The notes below the pieces were generated by a model. That model saw only the letters and a program-made list of their open reading frames with translations, made no database searches and was not told the origin of the DNA. 51,522 nucleotides of DNA from Cytophagaceae bacterium (GTDB lineage Bacteria > Bacteroidota > Bacteroidia > Cytophagales > Cytophagaceae), in the NCBI GenBank assembly GCA_025455005.1, contig JALONH010000027.1, forward strand, positions 1 through 51,522, given 5' to 3'. A program made the position numbers and the translations under genes. Of the stretch, positions 6,927 to 15,485 are shown one piece after another. Each line of letters starts with the position of its first letter. The first letter of the stretch is position 1.

Positions 6927-9812
6927 TTAAGAGGCGCTTACTTTTTTATCTTTTATGAGTTCTTGTTTTAAAAACTGAGCAGTATAACTGTTTTTGTGAT
7001 GTATGATTTCTTCCGGAGTACCAATTGCAATGATATTTCCACCGTTTTCACCCCCCTCCGGTCCTAAGTCGATAATATAATCACAAGCTTTGATTACATC
7101 TAAATTGTGTTCGATAATCAAAACTGTATTTCCTTTTTCTACTAATTTATTTAACACAAACATTAAGTGTATGATATCTTGAAAATGCAAACCGGTGGTG
7201 GGTTCATCTAAAATATATAAGGTTTTACCGGTATCCCGCTTTGAAAGTTCAGTGGCTAATTTGACACGTTGTGCTTCCCCTCCTGATAAGGTAGGAGCGT
7301 GTTGACCTAACGTAATATAATCTAATCCAACTTCTTTTAACGTTTCTATTTTTTTTACAATCCGCGGTTGGTTTTCAAAAAACTCTACTGCTTGCTCTAC
7401 TGTCATTTGTAAAACGTCCGCAATAGATTTGCCTTTGAAACGAACTTCTAACGTCTCTCGATTGTAACGAGAGCCTTTACAACTTTCACAGGGAACATAC
7501 ACATCTGGTAGAAAATCCATTTCGATTAATTTCATACCAGCACCTTCACATGTTTCACAACGTCCGCCTTTAACATTAAATGAAAATCGACCGGCTTTAT
7601 ACCCTCGAATTTTTGCTTCCGGCAATTGCGTGAACAAGTTTCTAATTTCGGAAAAGACTTCCGTATACGTAGCGGGATTAGAACGTGGCGTTCGGCCAAT
7701 AGGAGATTGGTCCACTTCGATTACTTTATCGATGTGTTCTAATCCTTGTACTGAAGTATAGACTAGTGGATCTTTTCTGGAACCAAAAAAATGTTTATTC
7801 AAAATGGGAAATAATGTTTCATGAATCAAGGAGGATTTCCCGCTTCCGGACACCCCCGTTACACAAACCATTTTACCGAGTGGTAATTCAAAATTAACTT
7901 TTTTCAAATTATGCCCACCGGCTCCCTTTATTTTTAACCAATGCCCATTGCCTTCTCTACGTTTATCCGGCATAGGAATCCGAGCTTTCCCTGTAAGATA
8001 ATCCGCTGTCTTTGTAGATTGTAATATCATTTCAGACGGAGTGCCTTGGGCTACGATGGCCCCACCATGTCTACCGGCACCAGGGCCAATATCGACCACA
8101 TAGTCCGCCTCCAACATCATGTCCTTATCATGCTCAACCACCAAAACAGTATTCCCAATATCCCGTAAGTTCTTTAGCGCTTGAATCAACTTTACATTAT
8201 CTCTTTGGTGAAGACCTATACTCGGCTCGTCTAAAATATATAAAACCCCTACCAACTGAGTGCCAATCTGTGTGGCCAACCGAATTCGCTGCGCCTCTCC
8301 ACCAGACAGTGATCTAAGGGCTCTATCCAACGTCAGATAATCCAAGCCTACTTCTACTAAAAACCCAACACGCTTACGGATTTCTTTAATAATTTCCGTT
8401 GCAATTATTTTTTGAGACTCTTCTAATCGATCTTCTACCCCTTCTACCCATTCATACAAGCGACGAATACTCATAGAAGATACTTCGAATATATTTTTGT
8501 GATCGATTTTAAAATGAAGGGATTCCTTTTTCAATCTTGCACCATTACAATCCGGGCAAGTAGAAACCGTAATATAATCACTTAACCATTGTTGTGTTCG
8601 TTCCGTACCCTCTTCTTGTTGTGTTTTTAAAAAATTCAATACCCCCTCGAAAGTAAACTTTAACTTTAATTTCTCTTCTTCTACTCCTTCGTTGTAGGCT
8701 TCTGTCCCATATAAAATAATATCCAATGCATCCGAAGGAATTTTATCGATTGCAGTAGACAAACTACACTTGAATTTTTTTAATACACTTTCAATTTCTC
8801 GGAAAATCCAAATATCTCGATATTCGCCAAGAGGAAGAATAGCACCACGGCTGATACTCTTAGATTCATCCGGTATAATAGATACTCGAGTAATTTCTTC
8901 GATTACACCTAAGCCATTACACGTAGGACAAGCACCATACGGCGAGTTAAAAGAAAACATATTCGGGGCCGGCTCATCATAAGATATACCCGATTCCGGA
9001 TCCATTAAATATTTAGAGAAAAATTGCGCCTCCCCTTCTTTACCATTGGTCTGGATTGGTATGACTTGAATGATACCTTTACCTTGATTCATGGCGGTTT
9101 TAACCGACTGACTCAAGCGAAATCGATCTTTACTTTCAACTTGAATTCTATCAATGACAATTTCTATATCATGGATTTTGTATCGATCGACTTGAAGTTT
9201 TGGTGTTATTTCCAACATCTCACCGTCTACCCGAACTTTTGTATACCCTTGTTTACGGACTTGCTGGAATAACTCTCTATAATGTCCTTTACGACCTTTT
9301 ACAATAGGGGCCAGTAAAATCAGCTTTTTGCCTTCAAATTGCTTTATCAGATAATCTATAATTTGATCTTCGGATTGCCGAATCATACGCTTTCCGGTTA
9401 CATAAGAGTATGCTTGTCCGGCTCTTGCATATAGAAGGCGTAAAAAATCATAAATCTCTGTAGTCGTACCAACGGTAGAGCGAGGATTTTTAGAGGTTGT
9501 TTTTTGTTCGATTGATATAACCGGCGATAACCCGTTTATTTTATCAACGTCCGGCCGTTCCATACCTCCGATAAAAGATCGGGCATAAGCTGAAAAGCTT
9601 TCCATATACCGACGCTGGCCTTCAGCATAGATAGTGTCAAAAGCAAGCGAGGATTTCCCACTACCACTGATACCCGTTACCACTACTAACTTATGCCTTG
9701 GAATACGAACATCAATATTTTTCAAATTGTGCTCCCGTGCTCCAAATACTTCAATATATTCACCACCGTCGCTGGCGTCGGATTGTGTACTGTTTACTTT
9801 TCCTTTTTTCAC
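6927..9812 (-). CDS. uvrA: Excinuclease ABC subunit A
   Basis: UvrA is the damage-sensing ATPase of nucleotide excision repair. It works as a dimer that loads UvrB at lesions. All parts are visible in 961 residues: Walker A GISGSGKSS at 47-55, a zinc finger around CPTCNGLG, the ABC signature LSGGEAQRIRLATQIG, a second Walker A GVSGSGKSS, a second zinc module (CETCEGAG...CESCKGSRY) and a second signature LSGGEAQRVKLA. The length is normal for the family. The start overlaps the stop of the transglycosylase gene by four bases, so the two are translated from one message. Confidence 0.98.
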   Translation of the reverse strand: MKKGKVNSTQSDASDGGEYIEVFGAREHNLKNIDVRIPRHKLVVVTGISGSGKSSLAFDTIYAEGQRRYMESFSAYARSFIGGMERPDVDKINGLSPVISIEQKTTSKNPRSTVGTTTEIYDFLRLLYARAGQAYSYVTGKRMIRQSEDQIIDYLIKQFEGKKLILLAPIVKGRKGHYRELFQQVRKQGYTKVRVDGEMLEITPKLQVDRYKIHDIEIVIDRIQVESKDRFRLSQSVKTAMNQGKGIIQVIPIQTNGKEGEAQFFSKYLMDPESGISYDEPAPNMFSFNSPYGACPTCNGLGVIEEITRVSIIPDESKSISRGAILPLGEYRDIWIFREIESVLKKFKCSLSTAIDKIPSDALDIILYGTEAYNEGVEEEKLKLKFTFEGVLNFLKTQQEEGTERTQQWLSDYITVSTCPDCNGARLKKESLHFKIDHKNIFEVSSMSIRRLYEWVEGVEDRLEESQKIIATEIIKEIRKRVGFLVEVGLDYLTLDRALRSLSGGEAQRIRLATQIGTQLVGVLYILDEPSIGLHQRDNVKLIQALKNLRDIGNTVLVVEHDKDMMLEADYVVDIGPGAGRHGGAIVAQGTPSEMILQSTKTADYLTGKARIPMPDKRREGNGHWLKIKGAGGHNLKKVNFELPLGKMVCVTGVSGSGKSSLIHETLFPILNKHFFGSRKDPLVYTSVQGLEHIDKVIEVDQSPIGRTPRSNPATYTEVFSEIRNLFTQLPEAKIRGYKAGRFSFNVKGGRCETCEGAGMKLIEMDFLPDVYVPCESCKGSRYNRETLEVRFKGKSIADVLQMTVEQAVEFFENQPRIVKKIETLKEVGLDYITLGQHAPTLSGGEAQRVKLATELSKRDTGKTLYILDEPTTGLHFQDIIHLMFVLNKLVEKGNTVLIIEHNLDVIKACDYIIDLGPEGGENGGNIIAIGTPEEIIHHKNSYTAQFLKQELIKDKKVSAS

Positions 9813-10768
9813 TCTTCTTGTTTGTCTAACTTATCCAACTCTACAAAAATACTATCCGATGCCGGGCTTGTCATTTTTAAAGGTAATTCAATAGTGAACG
9901 ATTTCCCCTTTTCCAAGGTCAAACTCTCCCCAATTAACCAAGGGTTATATTCTTTTACAACATCATACCGCACATTATGTTTAGCGGCCCAAGTTTTAAG
10001 GTCCGATACCGATTCCTTTACCACGATAGATTGTACAGCAGGCCGGTTCCACCGATACATTTTCAATCCATACTTATTCGGATGCTCCATTACATCTTTT
10101 ACAGCTAGGAGGCGGTAAATATAAGAGGCTGTTTCGCGATTTAAATCCAAATCATAAAAATCATTTACGCCTTGTTTATCCATAGCACGTTGCATGCCTC
10201 CCATCCCTCTATTATAAGAAGCAGCGGCCAATGTCCAGGTACCAAACTCTTTATAGGCTTGTTTAAAAAAACGAATAGCCGCTTGAGTAGAACGAATGGG
10301 ATGAAGTCGTTCATCCACCTCCGCATTGACAATCAGTCCTAATTCGATGGCGGTATTTTCTTTTAATTGCCAAAACCCAACGGCTCCTTTAGGTGAGTAT
10401 ACATTTTGTAATCCACTTTCCACAATTGGAATGTATTTAAAATCCTCCGGAATGCCTTGTTGGGTTAACATACGTTCAAAAACGGGTAACCAAATAGCGG
10501 CGTTTTTCAGTAATAATCGAGCACTGGAGTTGCGTTGAGCATTGGATTGCAGCTCTCGATTATAATAACCGTATGCTTTAGGGTTTTTAAAATGAACCAA
10601 CTCCCCTGCGAAGAGATGATGGGTGGGTATTTTATGATTAAAAAATTGATGCCGGTGTTCCGTTTGAGGAATATAAAACTGATCCTCATTGATGATAGAA
10701 AAGGCTATAAACGCTCCTAAAAATGAAGCGATAGAAAAGAATACCACACGAATATTTTTTCTAATCAT
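9809..10768 (-). CDS. Lytic murein transglycosylase (SLT domain, MltD-like)
   Basis: An N-terminal membrane anchor or signal (residues 7-26) is followed by a goose-type lysozyme/SLT fold. The catalytic Glu is Glu117 in PIVESGLQ, followed by SPKGAVGFWQL and the conserved ASYNRG near 185. The C-terminus (KTWAAKHNVRYDVVKEYNPWL) resembles a single LysM peptidoglycan-binding module. Such enzymes cleave the glycan strand to 1,6-anhydro ends in the periplasm. The length of 319 residues is short for MltD, which usually has more LysM repeats. It is the first gene of a two-gene unit with uvrA, with no obvious functional link. Confidence 0.88.
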   Translation of the reverse strand: MIRKNIRVVFFSIASFLGAFIAFSIINEDQFYIPQTEHRHQFFNHKIPTHHLFAGELVHFKNPKAYGYYNRELQSNAQRNSSARLLLKNAAIWLPVFERMLTQQGIPEDFKYIPIVESGLQNVYSPKGAVGFWQLKENTAIELGLIVNAEVDERLHPIRSTQAAIRFFKQAYKEFGTWTLAAASYNRGMGGMQRAMDKQGVNDFYDLDLNRETASYIYRLLAVKDVMEHPNKYGLKMYRWNRPAVQSIVVKESVSDLKTWAAKHNVRYDVVKEYNPWLIGESLTLEKGKSFTIELPLKMTSPASDSIFVELDKLDKQEE

Positions 10769-10827
10769 ACTTCCAACGAAACAAGTCCATTTATGAAAGT
10801 ACGAAAAACTACCTTAAGCTACCTATT

Positions 10828-11724
10828 TCAATCTATTAAATTTTCGATAGCTTTATCTATCGTGTTGAATTTGAATACAAATCCTTTGGATACGATTTTT
10901 TTAGCGGAAACGTGTACGCTCCCTAACAAAGCCTGAGCCCGCCCCTTACCCATGAGGAGTTGTAACATAAAAGAAGGGACGTTGGGTAACCAAATCCGTT
11001 TTTTTAATCGACGAGCGATGGCATGGGTCAAGTCTCTATTGCTTACCGGCTCCGGTGCAACGGCATTATAAGACCCTTCCCACGATGTATCCAAGAGCGA
11101 TTGGCAGAACAGTTGTACTAAGTCGTCGATGTGTATCCAAGAGACAACTTGCTTCCCGCTACCTAGAGGTGCGCCCAGACCAAAGCGAACAGGGGCCATT
11201 AATTTAGGTAAAGCGCCTCCCTGTTTTGCCAGAACTATCCCGATTCGCCATTTAACAACGCGGCAATTATCACCGGCAAAGGCGTCTGCTTGTGCTTCCC
11301 AAGCAGTCGTAACGTTCGCTAAAAAGTCTTTAGCAGGTGGCATTTGTTCCTCTGCAATACGGTCCGGTAGGTGAGCCCCATACCAACCGATGGCCGATGC
11401 CGAAATAAAAGCGCGAAGGGAAGCAGGCGCTTTTTGGTGTAAAAGGCGTGCGGACTTTACTCTCGAGTCTAGTATTTCCGTTTTATACGTTTCATCCCAT
11501 GTTTGATCGAATACCCCTGCTCCGGCCAAATGTACGATGTGTGTTACACCCGACATTGCAGCCGGATCGATGATACCTTTCGCATAGTCCCATGCAAAGG
11601 TCTTCACCGGTGCGGAAGAAGATACGTTTCTAGTCAGCCAAACTACTTCAATAGACTGTTCTGTCAACACCTTTGTTAACTTTTGGCCTACTAATCCACT
11701 TCCACCGGTGATTAAAACTTTCAT
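10828..11724 (-). CDS. TIGR01777-family NAD-dependent epimerase/dehydratase (YfcH-like)
   Basis: The N-terminal Rossmann fold has TGGSGLVG at 6-13. The middle shows the atypical SDR pattern typical of YfcH/SulA-like proteins (HLAGAGVFDQTWDE, ISASAIGWYG). The C-terminus (RRLKKRIWLPNVPSFMLQLLMG) is the DUF1731 tail. The substrate is unknown for the family. A consensus promoter lies just upstream, and the secreted coiled-coil gene starts divergently 80 bases away. Confidence 0.9.
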   Translation of the reverse strand: MKVLITGGSGLVGQKLTKVLTEQSIEVVWLTRNVSSSAPVKTFAWDYAKGIIDPAAMSGVTHIVHLAGAGVFDQTWDETYKTEILDSRVKSARLLHQKAPASLRAFISASAIGWYGAHLPDRIAEEQMPPAKDFLANVTTAWEAQADAFAGDNCRVVKWRIGIVLAKQGGALPKLMAPVRFGLGAPLGSGKQVVSWIHIDDLVQLFCQSLLDTSWEGSYNAVAPEPVSNRDLTHAIARRLKKRIWLPNVPSFMLQLLMGKGRAQALLGSVHVSAKKIVSKGFVFKFNTIDKAIENLID

Positions 11725-11774
11725 AATTTTTATTTTATCGTTTAAACTACTATTTTGTAGTATTACAGTATTAA

Positions 11775-11805
11775 CAAATTTACCTAACCTAAGTAGATAA
11801 CCAAA
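11775..11805 (-). promoter_or_regulatory. Bacteroidota-type promoter for the TIGR01777 gene
   Basis: On the minus strand TTTG (11802-11805) is followed after 19 bases by TAAATTTG (11775-11782), an exact match to the consensus. The upstream box touches the ATG of the divergent gene at 11805, so the two transcription units share very little space. Confidence 0.65.
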
Positions 11806-12506
11806 TGAGACTACCTATTGTTTTATGCCTTCTATTCTGGACGCCGTTGGCACTTTGGGCTCAAAACACCACAAGAGAGATTAAAATACACGAAGGGAAA
11901 GAGACGGTGGACCGTATTCTACGAGAAGGAGTTTACGTGATAATAGAACTAGATTATACTTTTGTTAAAAATGCTTGGGAAAAGAAAGTGAAAGAATTTG
12001 GTCGAGTAGATTTGACTAAAGGATATGCGGTAATGAAAAATGTTACTATACCCAATGTGACAACTGGTGGAAATTCGTATTCCAATGTCAGTCCACAAAC
12101 AAATGGAACAAAAGTTTTTTGGGCAGTAGAAGATGTAAGTGGACCTGTAGTTCCAGGATCCGGTCATAAATGGGATGAATTAAAAAAGAAGTTATTGGCA
12201 TTTGCCAAACAAACGTATGTCGACGATATTAACAATCAAATCATCGCCGCAGAAAACGCCCTTCAAGCGGCTACGCGCAACCAAGAAAAAATCATTCGTG
12301 AAGGTGAGAATTTGCAGAAACAGCAATACGATAACGAACAAGAGCGAATAGAATTAGAAAATAAATTAAAAGCAAATGCAGCAGCTAAGGAGCAATTGCA
12401 ACTCTCGACAGAAAATAATCAATTGCAAAAACAAAATGCGGAAGCGGAAGTGCAAAAAATGCAAAAAGCGGTGGAGATAGTTAAACAACGATTGCTACAA
12501 TATTAA
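11805..12506 (+). CDS. Secreted protein with C-terminal coiled coil, unknown function
   Basis: Residues 1-19 form a signal peptide (MRLPIVLCLLFWTPLALWA/Q). The middle part, rich in Lys, Gly and Val, is probably beta-structured. From about residue 140 the sequence becomes a long amphipathic coiled coil (EQERIELENKLKANAA and similar) rich in Gln, Asn and Glu. There are no enzymatic motifs. It probably acts in the periplasm. The family appears limited to Bacteroidota as far as I can judge. It is followed after 11 bases by the mini-ferredoxin gene. Confidence 0.75.
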   Translation: MRLPIVLCLLFWTPLALWAQNTTREIKIHEGKETVDRILREGVYVIIELDYTFVKNAWEKKVKEFGRVDLTKGYAVMKNVTIPNVTTGGNSYSNVSPQTNGTKVFWAVEDVSGPVVPGSGHKWDELKKKLLAFAKQTYVDDINNQIIAAENALQAATRNQEKIIREGENLQKQQYDNEQERIELENKLKANAAAKEQLQLSTENNQLQKQNAEAEVQKMQKAVEIVKQRLLQY

Positions 12507-12517
12507 AAAGAATCCCA

Positions 12518-12754
12518 ATGGACAAAGAACACGTAACCAAGAAATATCGAAATGCCGACATTGAAGTTGTATGGCAACCGCATCTATGTACACATTCCAA
12601 AAAATGCTGGCGGAATTTGCCGGAAGTTTTCGACCCTATGGCACGCCCTTGGATCACACTGGATGGAGCAGAAACAGAAAAGATAAAAGACCAGGTAGAT
12701 CAGTGTCCAAGTGGTGCATTAAAATGGAATAAATTAAAAAATAGCGGAAGTTGA
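12518..12754 (+). CDS. Mono-cluster 4Fe-4S protein (Fer4_19, YjdI-like)
   Basis: The 78-residue protein has Cys24 and Cys30 in CTHSKKC and Cys63 in CPSGAL. The family hallmark RPWI is at 43-46. The divergent 4Fe-4S mono-cluster domain (Fer4_19) is normally this short. Its partners are unknown; it may carry a single iron-sulfur cluster for electron transfer. The assignment rests on the CxxxxxC...RPWI...CPSGAL order, which is characteristic. Confidence 0.88.
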   Translation: MDKEHVTKKYRNADIEVVWQPHLCTHSKKCWRNLPEVFDPMARPWITLDGAETEKIKDQVDQCPSGALKWNKLKNSGS

Positions 12755-12925
12755 TTTTTACGTGTTGCATGAATTAAAACCGTTACTGCATCACAGGTCT
12801 TTACCGGTTTAGTAGAAAATCAGCACTTACCTTTTATACTTTTTATTTGATTTGTCATTTTTAAAAGAATGTCACTTCAATTTAGTGTCACTAAGGATAG
12901 TAAGACATTTTTATACAAATTGTCT

Positions 12926-13918
12926 TTACCCAACTGCAATATCGATTTTACTTAATAATGAATCTACAATTTGTTGCGTTGTCACACCTTCCGTTTCGGC
13001 TTCGTAGGTTAAGATAATCCTATGATTAAAAACATCTTTTGCCATTTCTTTAATATCCTCCGGCAGTACAAAGTCTCTATCATTCAAAAAGGCAAGAGCT
13101 TTAGCCGCGCGGTTCAAATGAATAGCGGCGCGTGTAGAAACCCCATATAAAATATAATCCGATACTTCTTTTATCGGATATTCTTTTGGATACCGCGTAG
13201 CAAAAACTAATTCGATAATATATTTTTCTAGAGCTTCCGATATAGTCACTTTATTTATCTCTTCTTGTATAGAAAAAATATCTTCTTTCGAAATAATGGA
13301 TTGAACACCGGTACTAAAATTCAAATTAGATACTCGGCGCATCACTTCTAATTCATTTTCTTTTGATAAATAATCCAAATGCACTTTCATCATAAATCGA
13401 TCGACTTGCGCTTCCGGTAAAGGATAGGTCCCTTCTTGTTCTACCGGGTTTTGAGTAGCCAAAACTAAAAAGGGCTTATCTAAAGGATAAGTCGTCTCTC
13501 CTATCGTTACTTGTTTTTCTTGCATACACTCCAGTAAAGCAGATTGGACTTTTGCTGGAGATCGATTGATTTCATCTGCCAATATCAAATGAGCAAATAC
13601 AGGCCCTTTCTTTACTTCAAAATCCCCTTTTAAGGGGTTGTAAATCATTGTTCCAATTAAATCGGAAGGTAATAAATCCGGAGTAAATTGAATACGTTGG
13701 AAGTCCAAATCTAAGGTTTTAGCTAAGGTATTCACTGTAAGTGTTTTGGCTAATCCGGGTACACCTTCTAACAAAATATGACCACCGGTAAAAACCCCAA
13801 TCAATAAACGATTCACCATATACTGCTGTCCTACTACTACCTTAGCCACTTCGAGTTGGACATTTTTTATTTTGGTTCTAAAGTAGGCTGACCTTTCAGC
13901 AGCATTGGCAAATTCCAT
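12926..13918 (-). CDS. MoxR-family AAA+ ATPase
   Basis: Walker A is GVPGLAKT at 52-59 and Walker B LILADEIN at 111-118, followed by sensor 1 ATQNP and the lid region STRAAIHLNRAAKA. MoxR proteins act as chaperone-like ATPases, usually with a von Willebrand factor A protein encoded next to them (DUF58/VWA, BatA/B in Bacteroidota). Here no VWA gene follows; the downstream neighbour is the convergent mini-ferredoxin gene. The upstream neighbour is a DUF486 protein 12 bases away. The length of 330 residues is normal. Confidence 0.93.
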   Translation of the reverse strand: MEFANAAERSAYFRTKIKNVQLEVAKVVVGQQYMVNRLLIGVFTGGHILLEGVPGLAKTLTVNTLAKTLDLDFQRIQFTPDLLPSDLIGTMIYNPLKGDFEVKKGPVFAHLILADEINRSPAKVQSALLECMQEKQVTIGETTYPLDKPFLVLATQNPVEQEGTYPLPEAQVDRFMMKVHLDYLSKENELEVMRRVSNLNFSTGVQSIISKEDIFSIQEEINKVTISEALEKYIIELVFATRYPKEYPIKEVSDYILYGVSTRAAIHLNRAAKALAFLNDRDFVLPEDIKEMAKDVFNHRIILTYEAETEGVTTQQIVDSLLSKIDIAVG

Positions 13919-13930
13919 ATTGATATTTAT

Positions 13931-14299
13931 TTATTTCTTAAATATAAAAAAAACAGCCAACAGTATACACACAAAAGCGGCAATATGATTCCATTGTAAC
14001 TTATCCGATTTAAAGACAGCGAGAGCAAAAAAAGTAAATACACCAATTGAAATAACCTCTTGTAACAATTTCAATTGAAAGAGACTAAACGGCCCTCCGG
14101 ATGAAGTGTGGCCTATTTTATTCGCCGGCACTTGACATACGTACTCAAAAAATGCAATACCCCAACTCATCAATATTATACCTACTAAACCCCAACGCAT
14201 CCAAAAATTATCTTTATGGAGATGAAGGTGTCCATACCAAGCATAGGTCATAAACGTATTGGACAGAAGCAGCAAAATAATAGAGAGAAATCCATTCAT
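13931..14299 (-). CDS. DUF486 / DMT-family small membrane protein
   Basis: Four hydrophobic helices fill about 122 residues. The family marks are FMTYAWYGHL near the N-terminus, WGIAFFEYVCQVPANKIG in the middle and GPFSLFQLKLLQEVIS. DUF486 proteins resemble half-size drug/metabolite transporters; no substrate is established. I use the ATG at 14299, which gives the usual family start just before helix 1. An in-frame ATG at 14347 would add 16 residues. It is probably co-transcribed with moxR. Confidence 0.85.
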   Translation of the reverse strand: MNGFLSIILLLLSNTFMTYAWYGHLHLHKDNFWMRWGLVGIILMSWGIAFFEYVCQVPANKIGHTSSGGPFSLFQLKLLQEVISIGVFTFFALAVFKSDKLQWNHIAAFVCILLAVFFIFKK

Positions 14300-14520
14300 A
14301 AGTATAGTGAATAAAAGTAAAGATAGGGAGGATGGGGAATTGTTCAAACTCTTTAAAACGAAATCCCAATTCTAAAAATTGGTATATTTATATCCATTAT
14401 TTTAGTTAAGTAGGATAAACCGAAGTGATATAAACGAATATACAGGATAGAAATAAATATGAAGCGCTTTAATGTATAAACTAAAATACTGTTGGGGCTT
14501 TACTTAACCATCCTAATCGT

Positions 14521-15093
14521 ATGAAAGATAAAGTAAACATAGATTTTATTGGGCTTTTGTTAAAACTGGTTTATGCCATTATTCCGCTTGTCGGCATGTT
14601 ATATGCTCACTGGAATGTATATACCATTGTTTTTTTATTTGCAGCAGAAACGGTATTTATTGGAGTGCTTCATTTTATTCGACTTCAACTATCGAAATCA
14701 CCCGGATCTAGTCCATATTTTTTCTTACTTCATTATGGGATATTTGTTGGTGTTCAAACGATTTTGTTAGTGGTATTCTTTTGGCCGGGGGATCGTTGGG
14801 ATTCAAGGGAATTTATACAAGGATGTTTGAGTATAGGTGTAGGTCTGTTGATTCAATTTACACATCGTTATCTAACGGATAAAACATTCACAGCGAAAGA
14901 GGCGAGTGCTATACTTTTAGTACCTTATGTACGAATATTTATTCAACAATTTTTTATTATAGTATGTGGAGCGTTTGTACTTGGGGTAGAGCACCCAAAT
15001 GACTGGTTAATAGCAGGTTTTTTTGTAGGATTTAAACTCCTGTTTGAAATACTTTTTCTACTATATAATCCATTAAAAAATATCGATCAATAA
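14521..15093 (+). CDS. Polytopic membrane protein, DUF6498-like
   Basis: The product has 190 residues with five to six hydrophobic helices. The opening pattern (a helix, then HWNVYTIVFLFAAETVFIGVLHFIRL, then FFLLHYGIFVGVQ) resembles DUF6498 proteins, which carry the W...E...N/H and HYG marks. The function is unknown. A perfect hairpin terminator follows directly after the stop codon. Confidence 0.75.
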   Translation: MKDKVNIDFIGLLLKLVYAIIPLVGMLYAHWNVYTIVFLFAAETVFIGVLHFIRLQLSKSPGSSPYFFLLHYGIFVGVQTILLVVFFWPGDRWDSREFIQGCLSIGVGLLIQFTHRYLTDKTFTAKEASAILLVPYVRIFIQQFFIIVCGAFVLGVEHPNDWLIAGFFVGFKLLFEILFLLYNPLKNIDQ

Positions 15094-15125
15094 AAAAAGT
15101 CTCACCTTTCGATGAGACTTTTTTT
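15092..15125. terminator. Bidirectional hairpin terminator between the DUF6498-like gene and the tRNA-Leu region
   Basis: A perfect 13-bp stem (AAAAAAAGTCTCA against TGAGACTTTTTTT) encloses an 8-base loop. The A/T runs make it a good terminator in both directions: for the plus-strand gene ending at 15093 and for the minus-strand tRNA ending at 15127. Half of this terminator is repeated at 15465-15485. Confidence 0.85.
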
Positions 15126-15146
15126 GTACCCGAGGCGGGACTTGAA

Positions 15147-15166
15147 CCTGCCTGCCGGCAGGCAGG
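15147..15166. repeat. Perfect 20-bp palindrome inserted in a tRNA T arm
   Basis: CCTGCCTGCCGGCAGGCAGG is its own reverse complement. It sits exactly between the 5' T stem and the T loop of tRNA-Leu copy B. The undisturbed junction is seen in copy A (15486-15497), so the 20 bases are a clean insertion, ambiguous by one base, with no target duplication visible. Its GC content (80 %) is far above the surroundings. Confidence 0.9.
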
Positions 15167-15205
15167 CCCGCACGATCGTTGACGGATCACAGGATGTTAA
15201 GTCCT
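15167..15205. repeat. Direct repeat copy of the tRNA-Leu middle section (partner at 15493-15531)
   Basis: Thirty-nine bases match 15493-15531 with one mismatch, in the same orientation. They cover the anticodon arm, the variable arm and the 5' T stem. The mismatch changes the anticodon loop base after UAA and lets this copy pair with the flank before it (GATGTT against AACATC). Confidence 0.9.
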
Positions 15206-15464
15206 TAAAACATCTTATTTTTTAATCTTTCTTTTCCAATTCCTGCCTGATTTCCAATACTTTTCTCTACTTCTTGCAGATAGTCTATCTTTACATTCTT
15301 CCAAATAAATCAACTCAAATGGAGCATATGGCCTCGTTGTTTTCTCTCGTCCTTTATTATGTCTTTTTATCCGCTCCTCTACTTCTCTCGTTATTCCTAC
15401 ATAGATGTAGGACTTTTGTACACTTGAAATTGCATAAACGAAATAGGTCATGGAGATGCTATTT
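15206..15464. mobile_element. Candidate GIY-YIG nuclease insertion between the two partial tRNA-Leu copies
   Basis: This 259-base segment is the unique sequence between two blocks of duplicated tRNA-Leu/terminator sequence. It holds little more than one 78-codon GIY-YIG nuclease gene. The flanks are repeats: 39 bp of tRNA on both sides (15167-15205, 15493-15531) and 21 bp of terminator (15089-15109, 15465-15485). Copy A lacks the 30 bases corresponding to 15110-15139. The mobile nature is inferred from this architecture; no known transposon ends are present. Confidence 0.55.
15215..15451 (-). CDS. Stand-alone GIY-YIG nuclease domain protein
   Basis: The 78 residues are essentially one GIY-YIG domain: the GIY-type strand FVYAISS (4-10), the YIG-type YVGIT (17-21), the catalytic-type Arg in TREVEERIKRHN (21-32) and the metal-binding Glu in RSREKYWKSG (60-69). 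The ending (NWKRKIKK) is typical of UPF0213/YhbQ-like short members, so the protein is complete. I use the ATG at 15451. The frame stays open upstream through tRNA-Leu copy A to 15553, which I take as accidental. GIY-YIG enzymes cut DNA in repair (UvrC), restriction and homing; the placement inside a broken tRNA suggests a homing-like role, which is inference. Confidence 0.85.
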   Translation of the reverse strand: MTYFVYAISSVQKSYIYVGITREVEERIKRHNKGREKTTRPYAPFELIYLEECKDRLSARSREKYWKSGRNWKRKIKK

Positions 15465-15485
15465 AATAAAAAAAGTCTCACCTTT
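15465..15485. repeat. Half-terminator repeat (partner at 15089-15109)
   Basis: Twenty-one bases identical to the left arm of the downstream terminator are joined directly to the T loop of tRNA-Leu copy A. The other arm of the hairpin and the tRNA 3' end are missing, so it cannot act as a terminator here. It marks one edge of the duplicated block. Confidence 0.85.

Larger units (their letters stand above)
15127..15205 (-). pseudogene. tRNA-Leu(UAA) 3' part, copy B, T arm interrupted by a palindrome
   Basis: Read on the minus strand, this copy starts in the anticodon arm (AGGACTTAACATCCT, anticodon UAA kept). It continues through the variable arm and the 5' strand of the T stem (GCGGG), then has a 20-bp palindrome, then the T loop TTCAAGT, the 3' T stem CCCGC, the acceptor strand CTCGGGT and the discriminator A. 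The D arm and 5' acceptor strand are absent. CCA is not encoded. It shares 38 of 39 bases with copy A (15493-15531). It cannot fold as a normal tRNA as it stands. Confidence 0.8.

Noticed and set aside
6869-6970. 33-codon plus-strand frame (MKSFQVRLSKK...) before the uvrA end
   Set aside because: It is short, runs into the uvrA 3' end on the other strand, ends in a Phe-rich antisense stretch and has no supporting signal.
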